The translations under genes and the position numbers were made by a program. Below are positions 43,872 to 52,399 of a DNA stretch of 64,000 nucleotides, piece after piece. This stretch comes from Pseudomonadales bacterium (GTDB lineage: Bacteria > Pseudomonadota > Gammaproteobacteria > Pseudomonadales > Azotimanducaceae). The stretch is taken from assembly GCA_041395945.1 (NCBI GenBank), contig JAWKZN010000002.1:1-64000 (forward strand). The letters run 5' to 3'. The stretch's first letter is position 1. Every line of letters starts with the position of its first letter. A model generated the notes under the pieces. It had not been told where the DNA came from, searched no databases, and worked only from the letters and a program-made list of their open reading frames with translations.

Positions 43872-45431
43872 ATGAAACAGACGCTGTCGTTAAAACTCGG
43901 TCAGCAGTTGACGATGACACCGCAACTGCAGCAGGCGATCCGCCTCCTGCAGCTTTCCAGTCTCGACCTTCAGCAGGAGATTCAGGAAACCCTCGAAATC
44001 AACCCGATGCTCGAGCTCGAAGAAGATGACCCTCTGCCGGATGGAAATGCCGATGAGGAGCCCTCCGGCGCGACAGACGCTAACAGCAAAGTCTCGAGCG
44101 ATGACGACCTGGAGGCCACGCCGGAGCTGGCCGGAGTGGACGACGACAGCAGCATTCCGGAAGAACTGCCGGTAGATACCAGCTGGGACGAGGTCTATCC
44201 GAACACCAGCTCGACCGCTTCGTCAGGAGTCGGCTCGTCAGGAGACGAGGACTGGAATTTCGCCGAAAACGGCTCCAGTTCCGAGTCCCTGCAGGACCAT
44301 CTCCTCTGGCAGCTGAATCTGACTCCCATGAGTGACCTGGATCGCCTCATCGCGACAGCCATCATCGATGCAATCGACGGCGACGGCATGCTCACACTCA
44401 GTACAGGGGAAATTGCAGAGAGCCTCAATTCAGCTGCCACAATTCCGAATACAGACGAGGCGGCGGTGGAGGCTCCCGAGGACAGTGATCCTTCACTCCC
44501 GGACGTTGAGATAGACGAGGTCGAAGCAGTCCTTAAACGGATTCAGCAGTTCGACCCTACCGGTGTGGCCGCCCGCGATCTGCCCGAGTGTCTGGCACTC
44601 CAGCTCCGGCAGTTGCCCGAATCGACGCCCTGGAAGGCGGAGGCGCTGTCCCTGGTTGTCGAGCATCTGAGCCTGCTTGCGGCACGGGACTTCAATGCAC
44701 TGAAGCGCAAATCCCGTCTTTCGGAGGAGGACCTGGCACAGGTAGTTGCCCTGATCCAGTCACTGAATCCCAGACCGGGTTCGAGTATTTCGGCGCCCGA
44801 ACCGGAGTATATTGTTCCGGACGTGATCGTGCGGAAGGTGAACGATCGCTGGATTGTCGAACTCAACGCAGAGGCGACCCCTCGAATCCGGATCAACGAA
44901 ACCTACGCATCCATGGTCCGCCGAGCCGACAACAGTGCCGACAACACCTACCTGAAAAATAACCTGCAGGAAGCCCGATGGTTTCTGAAGAGTCTGCAGA
45001 GCCGTCATGAAACCCTGCTGAAGGTCGCAACGAAGATCGTCGAGCACCAGAGGGGGTTTCTGGACTATGGTGAAGAAGCGATGAAACCGCTGGTTCTCAA
45101 CGACATTGCCGACATCGTGGAGATGCACGAATCCACCATCTCCCGCGTTACCAGCCATAAGTACATGCACACACCGCGTGGGATCTTCGAACTCAAGTAC
45201 TTCTTCTCGAGTCACGTTTCCACCCCTACCGGGGGCGAAGTTTCCAGCACCGCCATCCGCGCATTAATCAAGAAGCTTACATCTGATGAGAATCCGAAGA
45301 AACCGTTGAGCGACAACAAAATCGCGGCAATACTCGCTGATCAGAACATACAGGTCGCCAGAAGAACTGTTGCCAAGTACCGGGAGTCCATGGCCATTCC
45401 CCCGTCCAACGAACGCAAACGTCTTGTTTGA
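43872..45431 (+). CDS. rpoN: RNA polymerase sigma-54 factor RpoN
   Basis: Alternative sigma factor for -24/-12 promoters that need enhancer-binding activators. The 519 residues have region I (LKLGQQLTMTPQLQQAIRLLQLS), an acidic region II, the core-binding region III, a helix-turn-helix (LNDIADIVEMHESTISRVTSHKYM) and the RpoN box ARRTVAKYRE at 496-505. It is followed by hpf, ptsN, rapZ and NPr, the standard rpoN group linking nitrogen PTS and sigma-54 control. Confidence 0.98.
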   Translation: MKQTLSLKLGQQLTMTPQLQQAIRLLQLSSLDLQQEIQETLEINPMLELEEDDPLPDGNADEEPSGATDANSKVSSDDDLEATPELAGVDDDSSIPEELPVDTSWDEVYPNTSSTASSGVGSSGDEDWNFAENGSSSESLQDHLLWQLNLTPMSDLDRLIATAIIDAIDGDGMLTLSTGEIAESLNSAATIPNTDEAAVEAPEDSDPSLPDVEIDEVEAVLKRIQQFDPTGVAARDLPECLALQLRQLPESTPWKAEALSLVVEHLSLLAARDFNALKRKSRLSEEDLAQVVALIQSLNPRPGSSISAPEPEYIVPDVIVRKVNDRWIVELNAEATPRIRINETYASMVRRADNSADNTYLKNNLQEARWFLKSLQSRHETLLKVATKIVEHQRGFLDYGEEAMKPLVLNDIADIVEMHESTISRVTSHKYMHTPRGIFELKYFFSSHVSTPTGGEVSSTAIRALIKKLTSDENPKKPLSDNKIAAILADQNIQVARRTVAKYRESMAIPPSNERKRLV

Positions 45432-45503
45432 TCAGCCCAGTCACCCGGCTGCAGTCCGCCGCTATCCAACCAGCAATCCCAATGTAATTAGAGGAGACGA
45501 CTT

Positions 45504-45803
45504 ATGCAGTTGAGCATTTCCGGTCATCATATCGACGTCACCGACGCTCTGAAATCCTACGTTGAGGAAAAAATGGCCAAACTCGAGCGCCACTATGACC
45601 ATATAACAAATGCACATGTGATCCTGAGCGTCGAGAAGCTGATCCAGAAAGCAGAAGCCACCGTTCATGTCAGCGGCGCGGAGGTTTTTGCGGATGCCGA
45701 CTCGGAAGATCTCTACGCCGCCATAGACAAACTGGCAGACAAACTCGATCGTCAGATTCTCAAACACAAGGAAAAAAATCAGAACCGTTTTCACGGACGC
45801 TGA
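45504..45803 (+). CDS. hpf: Ribosome hibernation promoting factor HPF (short form)
   Basis: Binds the 30S decoding region and promotes 100S dimers in stationary phase. The 99 residues fit the short gammaproteobacterial form: MQLSISGHHIDVTDALKSYVEEKMAKLERHYD would be its start, and DLYAAIDKLADKLDRQI a conserved helix. AGAGGAG lies 7 bases before the ATG. A 72-base gap from rpoN may hold a separate promoter. Confidence 0.96.
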   Translation: MQLSISGHHIDVTDALKSYVEEKMAKLERHYDHITNAHVILSVEKLIQKAEATVHVSGAEVFADADSEDLYAAIDKLADKLDRQILKHKEKNQNRFHGR

Positions 45804-45831
45804 TCGCCAGCCGATCAGTCATTGATACACC

Positions 45832-46299
45832 ATGATCGACATACACAGCATTCTTGACCCCAGATGCACCCGGGCATCGGTCGAAGCCAACTCGCGCAAG
45901 CGCTCACTCGAATACGCGAGCGATGTCCTTGCAGCCTGCCATCCGGACCTCTCCGCGCGCACCCTTTTCGATGAACTGATGACCCGGGAGCGCCTCGGCA
46001 GCACGGGCCTCGGAGAGGGCATCGCAATTCCCCACTGCCGGCTGCCGTGTCCCGGTATTCTCGCCGCCTGCCTGAAACTCGACACTCCGGTGGACTACGA
46101 TGCTGCAGACGGGCAGCCCGTGGACATTCTCTTCGTCATCGTCGTGCCGCCAGAAGAAACCAACGCACATCTCGATCTGCTGGCCGCTCTGGCCAGACTC
46201 TTCAACAATCCGGAGAATAGAGCCGCCCTTCGCAGCGCCGAGACCGATGCAGCGCTGTACGACCGCATAGTCGGCCTGTTCAGCAGTCAGGCGGCATGA
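45832..46299 (+). CDS. ptsN: PTS IIA-Ntr protein PtsN
   Basis: Terminal phosphoacceptor of the nitrogen phosphotransferase system; it regulates potassium uptake and other targets rather than transporting sugar. The 155 residues carry the phosphorylatable His68 in GEGIAIPHCRL. It lies 28 bases after hpf and overlaps rapZ by 4 bases. Confidence 0.96.
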   Translation: MIDIHSILDPRCTRASVEANSRKRSLEYASDVLAACHPDLSARTLFDELMTRERLGSTGLGEGIAIPHCRLPCPGILAACLKLDTPVDYDAADGQPVDILFVIVVPPEETNAHLDLLAALARLFNNPENRAALRSAETDAALYDRIVGLFSSQAA

Positions 46300-47150
46300 A
46301 ACTGGTCATCATCAGCGGCAGAAGCGGGTCCGGGAAGTCCACCGCGCTGCGCGCGCTGGAGGACGCCGGTTTCAACAGCATCGATAACTTTCCGGTCAAA
46401 CTCCTGCCGTCTCTGGTCGAGGATACGCTGGCTGACCCTGCGCGCGCGGATGGCCACTACGCTGTCTGCATCGACTCCCGCAGCCAGCATCTCGACACCT
46501 TTGGGGACTTCGCCGCGTCGATCGACCGCAAACGCATCAGTTTTCAGATCATATTTCTGGATGCGCTGACCGGCACACTGGTAAAGCGATTCAGCGAGAC
46601 CCGTCGCCGACATCCCTTGACCAACGATCATACCGACCTGCTCCAGGCCATAGAATCTGAAGCCTCCGTTCTGCGCCAGATTGTCGACCTGGCCGACCTG
46701 AGTATCGATACCACACTCATGCGAGGCAGTGAACTGGTGGAACTGATCCGGAGCCGGATCGCCCAGAACAACGACCACGGCATTTCCGTACTCTTCCGCT
46801 CCTTCGGCTTCAAATTCGGTGTCCCGGTGGACGCCGACCTGGTTTTCGATCTTCGCTGTCTGCCCAACCCTTACTGGGAACCCGATCTGCGCCCGCAAAC
46901 GGGGATGGATGCGCCCGTTATCAGCTTTCTCGAAGCGCAGCCTGCGGTGGGTGACATGTACCGGGACATCGCCGGTTTTCTGGAACGCTGGATACCAAGA
47001 TTCGAAGAGGACAATCGTGCCTACATCACGATTGCCATCGGCTGCACGGGAGGTCAGCACCGCAGCGTCTACATGGTCGAAAAACTCGGGAAGCACTTCA
47101 CCGGCAGAAAGAACAGTGTGCTCGTACGCCACCGTGAGTTGCGAAGCTGA
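46296..47150 (+). CDS. rapZ: RNase adaptor / nucleotide-binding protein RapZ
   Basis: In E. coli RapZ delivers the sRNA GlmZ to RNase E and thereby tunes glucosamine-6-phosphate synthesis for the cell envelope. The 284 residues have Walker A GRSGSGKST at 8-16, the VLFRSFGFKFGVP segment, DLVFDLRCLPNPYW and the C-terminal GCTGGQHRSVY. Overlaps ptsN (4 bases) and NPr (1 base). Confidence 0.97.
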   Translation: MKLVIISGRSGSGKSTALRALEDAGFNSIDNFPVKLLPSLVEDTLADPARADGHYAVCIDSRSQHLDTFGDFAASIDRKRISFQIIFLDALTGTLVKRFSETRRRHPLTNDHTDLLQAIESEASVLRQIVDLADLSIDTTLMRGSELVELIRSRIAQNNDHGISVLFRSFGFKFGVPVDADLVFDLRCLPNPYWEPDLRPQTGMDAPVISFLEAQPAVGDMYRDIAGFLERWIPRFEEDNRAYITIAIGCTGGQHRSVYMVEKLGKHFTGRKNSVLVRHRELRS

Positions 47151-47419
47151 TGCATGAAGCCACACTGACCATTGTCAACCGTCTCGGCCTGCATGCCCGG
47201 GCCGCCGGCAGGTTCGTCAACCTGGCAAAAACCTTCGGCAGCAAGGTCTCCCTGGCGAAAGGGGAGGAAACCGTGGACGGTAAGAGCATCATGGCAGTGA
47301 TGCTGCTTGCGGCACCCATGGGCAGCGAAGTCCGCTTACAGGTCGAAGGCGCGGATGATGAGGTGGCATTCGCCGCGCTGCGTGATCTGATCAACGACGG
47401 TTTCGGCGAACTCGACTGA
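47150..47419 (+). CDS. ptsO: HPr-like phosphocarrier protein NPr
   Basis: Passes phosphate from EI-Ntr to PtsN. The 89 residues have His15 in NRLGLHARAAGRFVNLA and Ser46 in DGKSIMAVMLLAA, the positions known for HPr. It ends the rpoN-hpf-ptsN-rapZ group; the 109-base gap to mgtE contains no obvious terminator. Confidence 0.95.
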   Translation: MHEATLTIVNRLGLHARAAGRFVNLAKTFGSKVSLAKGEETVDGKSIMAVMLLAAPMGSEVRLQVEGADDEVAFAALRDLINDGFGELD

Positions 47420-47528
47420 AACGGTCTGCCGGGTCCGCGACGGATCCAGCGCTTTCAGACCCCCCTACCGGCGTTCTTCTGTTCTGGTACGCTGCTCGCC
47501 GCCTGCGCCACCAGCCGAGCAGCCTTCG

Positions 47529-48866
47529 ATGGAATTGCAAGATCAGCTCCGGGAGATCATCCGCCAGCAGGGCAGCGGCGGAATCGATGAAACACGGTTC
47601 CTGCTGGAATCCCTGTGGCCGACCGAAGTTGCCTCACTCCTCGAATCCTCTCCTCCCAAGGTCCGTCGCGTGCTCTGGGAACTGCTGGACGAGGAAGACG
47701 CCGGTCAGGTACTGCAGCATCTGCACGACGATGTCAGGGCGGAGTTCCTCGAGGGAATGGATGCAGAGCAGCTCATCGCCGCGGCGGATGAGCTGGACGT
47801 CGATGACTTTGCGGACATTCTCCAGCAGCTGCCGGAAACTCTCACTGCGCAGGTCCTGGCCTCTCTGGATGCCAGCGATCGCTCCCGGCTTGAGGCGGTG
47901 CTGTCCTATCCTGACGACACAGCCGGTGGTCTCATGGACACCGAGACCATTACCGTCCGGCCCCGGCACTCAGTGGAAATCGTGCTGCGCTATCTGCGAC
48001 TGCACAAGGAACTTCCACACACGACAGACACCCTGATCGTCACCAATGAACGGGGTGAGTACGTGGGCATTCTGCCCTTATCCAAACTGCTGACCTCAGA
48101 TCCGTCCGTCATCGTGCGGGAAATCATGGATTCAGATGCTCAGGCAATCCGCCACGATATGCCGGACACTGAAGTCGCAAAAATCTTTTCCGACCTCGAT
48201 CTGGTGTCCGCTCCGGTGGTGGACGAAGACGGTAAAGTCATCGGCCGGATCACTATCGATGACGTGGTCGATGTGATCATCGAAGATGCCGAGGAAGCGA
48301 TGCTCGCGCCTGCCGGCCTGGACATCGAAGACGATACCTTTGCCCCGATCTTCAAGGCCGCACGGCGCCGGGCTATGTGGCTCACCATCAACCTGCTCAC
48401 CGCCTTCCTTGCCTCTGCGGTGATCAATATCTTCGAAGAGACCATCGCCAAGGTTGTCGCGCTCGCGGTTCTGATGCCCATCGTCGCCAGCATGGGCGGA
48501 ATCGCCGGCACCCAGACGCTCACCCTGGTGGTACGCGGCATGGCCACCGGTCAGATTGGTCGCGCGAACCTCTTTTATCTGCTCAACCGGGAATTCGTGG
48601 TCGCAGTCGTGAATGGCCTGCTCATGGCGGGACTGGTCGCCGCCGCGGCCGCTCTGGTATTTCAGGATCCGGTGCTGGGTGGAGTTATCGCAGCGGCGAT
48701 GATGGTCAACCTGATCGTTGCCGCCGTCGCCGGCAGCCTGCTGCCGGGGATTCTGACCGCAATGCGGATCGACCCTGCGATCGCCGGTGGTGTGGTTCTC
48801 ACCACGGTCACTGATGTGACCGGATTTTTCACTTTTCTCGGGCTGGCCGCCTGGGCCTACGGCTGA
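47529..48866 (+). CDS. mgtE: Magnesium transporter MgtE
   Basis: Mg2+-gated magnesium channel of the inner membrane. The 445 residues comprise the N domain (LLESLWPTEVASLLESSPPKVRR, LPETLTAQVLASL), two CBS motifs at about 130-255 (TITVRPRHSVEIVLRYLR, MDSDAQAIRHDMPDTEVAKIF) and five membrane helices with PIVASMGGIAGTQTLTLVVRGMATGQI in the first loop. It is the last plus-strand gene before a convergent junction with pmbA. Confidence 0.95.
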   Translation: MELQDQLREIIRQQGSGGIDETRFLLESLWPTEVASLLESSPPKVRRVLWELLDEEDAGQVLQHLHDDVRAEFLEGMDAEQLIAAADELDVDDFADILQQLPETLTAQVLASLDASDRSRLEAVLSYPDDTAGGLMDTETITVRPRHSVEIVLRYLRLHKELPHTTDTLIVTNERGEYVGILPLSKLLTSDPSVIVREIMDSDAQAIRHDMPDTEVAKIFSDLDLVSAPVVDEDGKVIGRITIDDVVDVIIEDAEEAMLAPAGLDIEDDTFAPIFKAARRRAMWLTINLLTAFLASAVINIFEETIAKVVALAVLMPIVASMGGIAGTQTLTLVVRGMATGQIGRANLFYLLNREFVVAVVNGLLMAGLVAAAAALVFQDPVLGGVIAAAMMVNLIVAAVAGSLLPGILTAMRIDPAIAGGVVLTTVTDVTGFFTFLGLAAWAYG

Positions 48867-48896
48867 TCAGAGCGGGAGCCCGTGGCCTGAAAACGG

Positions 48897-48948
48897 CGAT
48901 TGCAGTTTTTCCAGTGGCCTGGAACGGATTTTCAGTTTCCTGCAATCG
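48897..48948. terminator. Inverted repeat at the mgtE/pmbA convergent junction
   Basis: CGATTGCAG (48897-48905) pairs with CTGCAATCG (48940-48948), the second arm lying in the end of pmbA; CCAGTGGCCTGG sits in the loop. T-rich tracts lie inside the loop rather than after it. Possible bidirectional terminator, weak case. Confidence 0.3.
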
Positions 48949-50278
48949 TCATCCGGCCCACCAGCACCGATGGTGTGCGGATATTGCCCCGCATATCCAC
49001 ATCATCTCCCACACAGACGATGTCTTTGAGCATGGATTTGAGGTTTGCGGCGATGGTGATTTCATCGACGGGAAAGGCCAGCTGGCCGTTTTCCACCCAG
49101 AATCCTGCCGCACCCCTGGAATAGTCGCCGGTAACCGGGTTCACGCCCTGACCCATGAGATCCGTGACAAGCAGTCCGGTCCCAAGCTCGCGCAGCAGTT
49201 CCGCTTCCGCAACGGTTCGACCACGCATCGTGAGGTTGAAGACACCGCCCGCATTGCCCGTTGTCGGCATGCCCAGTTTGCGTCCCGAATAGCTCGACAG
49301 CACGTAGTTCGCAACTACCCCATCTTCGATGAAATTCTTCGCCCGGGTAGCAACCCCATCGCCGTCGAAGCCGGCACTGCCGATCTGGCCCGGCAGATGG
49401 GGTTCTTCCGCCAGAGTCAGATGGTCGGCTGCAACCGCAGTACCCAGTGAGTCGGGCAGAAACGAAGCGTGCCGATACAGGGCTCCGCCGCTTATCGCAC
49501 CCAGCAGATGTCCGACAAGACCGCTCGCCATCTGAGGATTGAACAGCACGGGAAACGTACCTGTGGGTACCTTCCTCGGCGACAGCCTGGCGACGGTGCG
49601 TCGGGCGGCATGCAGGCCGACTTCGGCTGCGGTTTCCATCCCCGCCGCATTCCGGGCCACGGTGTACCAGTAGTCCCTCTGCATGCCCTTGCCGTCTCGC
49701 GCGATCAGCACACAGCTCATCGAGTGACGGGTTGCCAGATAGCTGCCGATAAATCCATGTGAATTGCCGTAAACGCGGCACAGTCTCTGGGAGCTCACTT
49801 CCGCGCCATCTGAATTGCCGATCCTGCCATCATGGGCGAGACCGGCCGCTTCACAGGTTCGCGCAAGCGCTTCGGCCGCCGCAGGATCGAGTTCCCAGGG
49901 ATGGTAGAGATCCAGCTCAGGCAGTGTCCGCGGCATCAGATCCGCATCAGCCAGCCCTGCGCAGGAATCTTCCTGGGTGTATCGCGCGATCTTCGCTGCA
50001 GCGGCTACGGTCTCCCGTATCGCTGCAGGACTGCTGTCGGAGGTGCTGGCAGCGCCTTTGCGACGCCCCATGTAGAGCGTGATTCCGAATCCCCTGTCAT
50101 GGTTGAACTCGATGTTCTCGAGCTCACCCATCCGCACACTGACGCCCAGGCCAACGTCTTCACTCACCGAGACTTCTGCTGCACTTGCCCCCACGCTGCG
50201 CGCTTCGGCAAGAATATCTGCAACCCGGTTCTTCAGGTCTTCTTCCCGTGTTCTCAGATCAAGCATTTCGTAAGCCAT
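48932..50278 (-). CDS. pmbA: Metalloprotease PmbA (TldE)
   Basis: Partner of TldD in a heterodimeric protease that matures microcins and degrades short unfolded peptides. From the ATG at 50278 it has 448 residues, with GGTGA 8 bases upstream; a GTG at 50290 would add four. It shows the TldE type glycine-rich C-terminal half (VGHLLGAISGGALYRHASFLPDSLG) and lacks the HExxH motif, as expected. TldD is encoded nearby on the same strand with yjgA between on the other. Confidence 0.95.
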   Translation of the reverse strand: MAYEMLDLRTREEDLKNRVADILAEARSVGASAAEVSVSEDVGLGVSVRMGELENIEFNHDRGFGITLYMGRRKGAASTSDSSPAAIRETVAAAAKIARYTQEDSCAGLADADLMPRTLPELDLYHPWELDPAAAEALARTCEAAGLAHDGRIGNSDGAEVSSQRLCRVYGNSHGFIGSYLATRHSMSCVLIARDGKGMQRDYWYTVARNAAGMETAAEVGLHAARRTVARLSPRKVPTGTFPVLFNPQMASGLVGHLLGAISGGALYRHASFLPDSLGTAVAADHLTLAEEPHLPGQIGSAGFDGDGVATRAKNFIEDGVVANYVLSSYSGRKLGMPTTGNAGGVFNLTMRGRTVAEAELLRELGTGLLVTDLMGQGVNPVTGDYSRGAAGFWVENGQLAFPVDEITIAANLKSMLKDIVCVGDDVDMRGNIRTPSVLVGRMTIAGN

Positions 50279-50342
50279 GCGGACATTCACCCGTTTACTG
50301 CAACCCGTTTCAACTCATTCAGACATTCGGTAGGCTCGCGCC

Positions 50343-50870
50343 ATGACAGACGAAGCCGAAAACCAGGAATCGGACACCCGCACGGAGCGGTCCCCGGAAA
50401 CATCAAAATCCGAGCGCAAACGGCAGGCTCTCGCACTGCAGAAACTTGGCGCCCGGCTGACCGAACTCAATCCCGGTGCCCTCGCTGGTCTCGATCTTCC
50501 CGCCCGGCTGGCCGACGCAATCGCCCTCCATCAGCGCATTACTTCCCGGGAAGCAAAGCGCCGCCAGCTGCAGTACATCGGCGCGCTGATGCGCGACTAC
50601 GACACCGCGCCCATTGAAGCCGCGCTCGAGACCCTGCATGGAGAATCCGCCAGTGCCCGTTACCAGCTGCATCAGGTCGAAATCTGGCGGGACCGGCTGG
50701 TCGCAGATCCTGCGGTACTGACAGAGTACCTCGATTCTCATCCCGATGCGGACCGGCAGCGGCTGCGCCATGCACTGCAGAAGGTTGCCAGGTCCCCGCA
50801 GGATCCACAGCGTCGTGGCGCCTCCAGAGCACTGTTCCGCATCCTTCGGGAATTCGAAGTCCCGACCTAG
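50343..50870 (+). CDS. yjgA: Ribosome-associated protein YjgA/DarP (DUF615)
   Basis: DUF615 protein associated with late 50S subunit assembly in E. coli. The 175 residues are rich in charged helices: SKSERKRQALALQKLGARLTEL near 20, an ARREAKRRQLQYIGALMR-type segment near 65, and IETWRDRLV-like sequence near 115. It is divergent from pmbA (64 bases) and convergent with tldD, the conserved pmbA-yjgA-tldD arrangement. Confidence 0.94.
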   Translation: MTDEAENQESDTRTERSPETSKSERKRQALALQKLGARLTELNPGALAGLDLPARLADAIALHQRITSREAKRRQLQYIGALMRDYDTAPIEAALETLHGESASARYQLHQVEIWRDRLVADPAVLTEYLDSHPDADRQRLRHALQKVARSPQDPQRRGASRALFRILREFEVPT

Positions 50871-50953
50871 CAGCCTCAGGCGCGTTCCTGGGGACGGGAA
50901 TGCCAGAACGCCGGTACGACACACTGAGGCGTTGAAACTTATGCAGAGGTTCC

Positions 50954-52399
50954 TCAGGCCGCCTGAGTACCCCCAACCACGACTTCATCGATTTTCAGGG
51001 TCGGCTGACCTACGCCTACCGGAACCGACTGCCCGTCTTTACCGCATACCCCCACCCCACGATCGAGTGCCAGGTCGTTGCCGACCATGGAGATCCGGGT
51101 CATGACCTCGGGACCGTTGCCGATCAGCGTGGCGCCCCGGATGGGCCGTGTCACTTTTCCTTTCTCTATCAGATAAGCCTCGGTCGCAGAAAAGACGAAG
51201 CGACCCGAGGTAATATCGACCTGACCACCACCGAAGTTCACCGCGAAAATTCCCTTCTCCACACTGGCGATGATTTCTGCCGGATCAGAGCTTCCAGCCT
51301 GCATGAATGTATTCGTCATCCGCGGCATGGGCAGATGCGCGTAGGACTGACGCCGCCCGTTGCCCGTGGGCCGCACACCCATGAGTCGGGAGTTCAGCTT
51401 GTCCTGCATGTAGCCCCGCAGTACACCATTTTCGATCAGCACCGTGGGTCGGGTGGGCGTCCCTTCATCGTCGATCGTCAGAGAACCACGACGCCGATCG
51501 AGGGTGCCATCGTCCACCACGGTGCACAGCGGCGACGCCACCTGCTCGCCGATCCGGTTTGCGAAGGCCGATGACCCCTTGCGATTGAAGTCTCCTTCCA
51601 GTCCATGGCCGACCGCCTCATGGAGCAGCACACCCGGCCAGCCCGGGCCCAGCACAACCGTCATCGGTCCTGCTGGTGCATCCCCCGCATCCAGGTTGAG
51701 GATAGCCGAGCGCACGGCTTCCCGCGCCAGGTCATCGGGCAGGTCGTCGCCGCACAGCGTGTGCAGATCATAGCGGCCACCAGCCCCGGCCGATCCCCGC
51801 TCCCGTCGACCGTTCTGTTCCACAATAACTGAAACATCCAGACGCACGAGCGGTCTCACATCCGCTGCCAGGGTGCCGTCGGTCGCCACCACCAGAAGAG
51901 ACTCCTGGCTGGCGGAGACGCGGACATTGACCTCTCGCACCCGGTTATCTATCCCCCGTGCGGTTCGATCCATGCGCTCCAGCAGAGCAACCTTGTCCGC
52001 GTCGTCGAGGGAGTGAATGGGATCAGCGGGTGCATAACGCGCCACAACATCGGACATCGACGGTATCCTGATCCTGCCCTGCTGACTCGCCCGGGAAATC
52101 GAGCGCGCGGCTTCGGTCGCCGCACGCAGGGCGTCCAGCTGCAGATCTTCCGCATAGGCGAAACCGGTTTTCTCTCCAGCAACTGCCCGTACGCCGACTC
52201 CCTGATCCACGCTGAACCCACCCTCCTTGACGATGCCGTCTTCAAGGGCCCAGCTCTCCTGACGCAGGTACTGGAAAAAGAGTTCGCCAAGATCCACGTC
52301 CTTCGCCATGAGTCTGCCCAGCAGCAGATCCACATCCTGCTGGCCGATTCCACCCGGGCGCCACAATTTCGATTGCGCCTCCTGCAGCTGTACATTCAT
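50954..52399 (-). CDS. tldD: Metalloprotease TldD
   Basis: Catalytic subunit of the TldD/TldE protease. The 481 residues include the zinc motif HEAVGHGLEGD near residue 260 and the C-terminal GRFVFSATEAYLIEKGKVT region. The start overlaps the yhdP stop by 4 bases, so it is co-transcribed with the yhdP-rng-maf-mre group. Confidence 0.96.
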   Translation of the reverse strand: MNVQLQEAQSKLWRPGGIGQQDVDLLLGRLMAKDVDLGELFFQYLRQESWALEDGIVKEGGFSVDQGVGVRAVAGEKTGFAYAEDLQLDALRAATEAARSISRASQQGRIRIPSMSDVVARYAPADPIHSLDDADKVALLERMDRTARGIDNRVREVNVRVSASQESLLVVATDGTLAADVRPLVRLDVSVIVEQNGRRERGSAGAGGRYDLHTLCGDDLPDDLAREAVRSAILNLDAGDAPAGPMTVVLGPGWPGVLLHEAVGHGLEGDFNRKGSSAFANRIGEQVASPLCTVVDDGTLDRRRGSLTIDDEGTPTRPTVLIENGVLRGYMQDKLNSRLMGVRPTGNGRRQSYAHLPMPRMTNTFMQAGSSDPAEIIASVEKGIFAVNFGGGQVDITSGRFVFSATEAYLIEKGKVTRPIRGATLIGNGPEVMTRISMVGNDLALDRGVGVCGKDGQSVPVGVGQPTLKIDEVVVGGTQAA

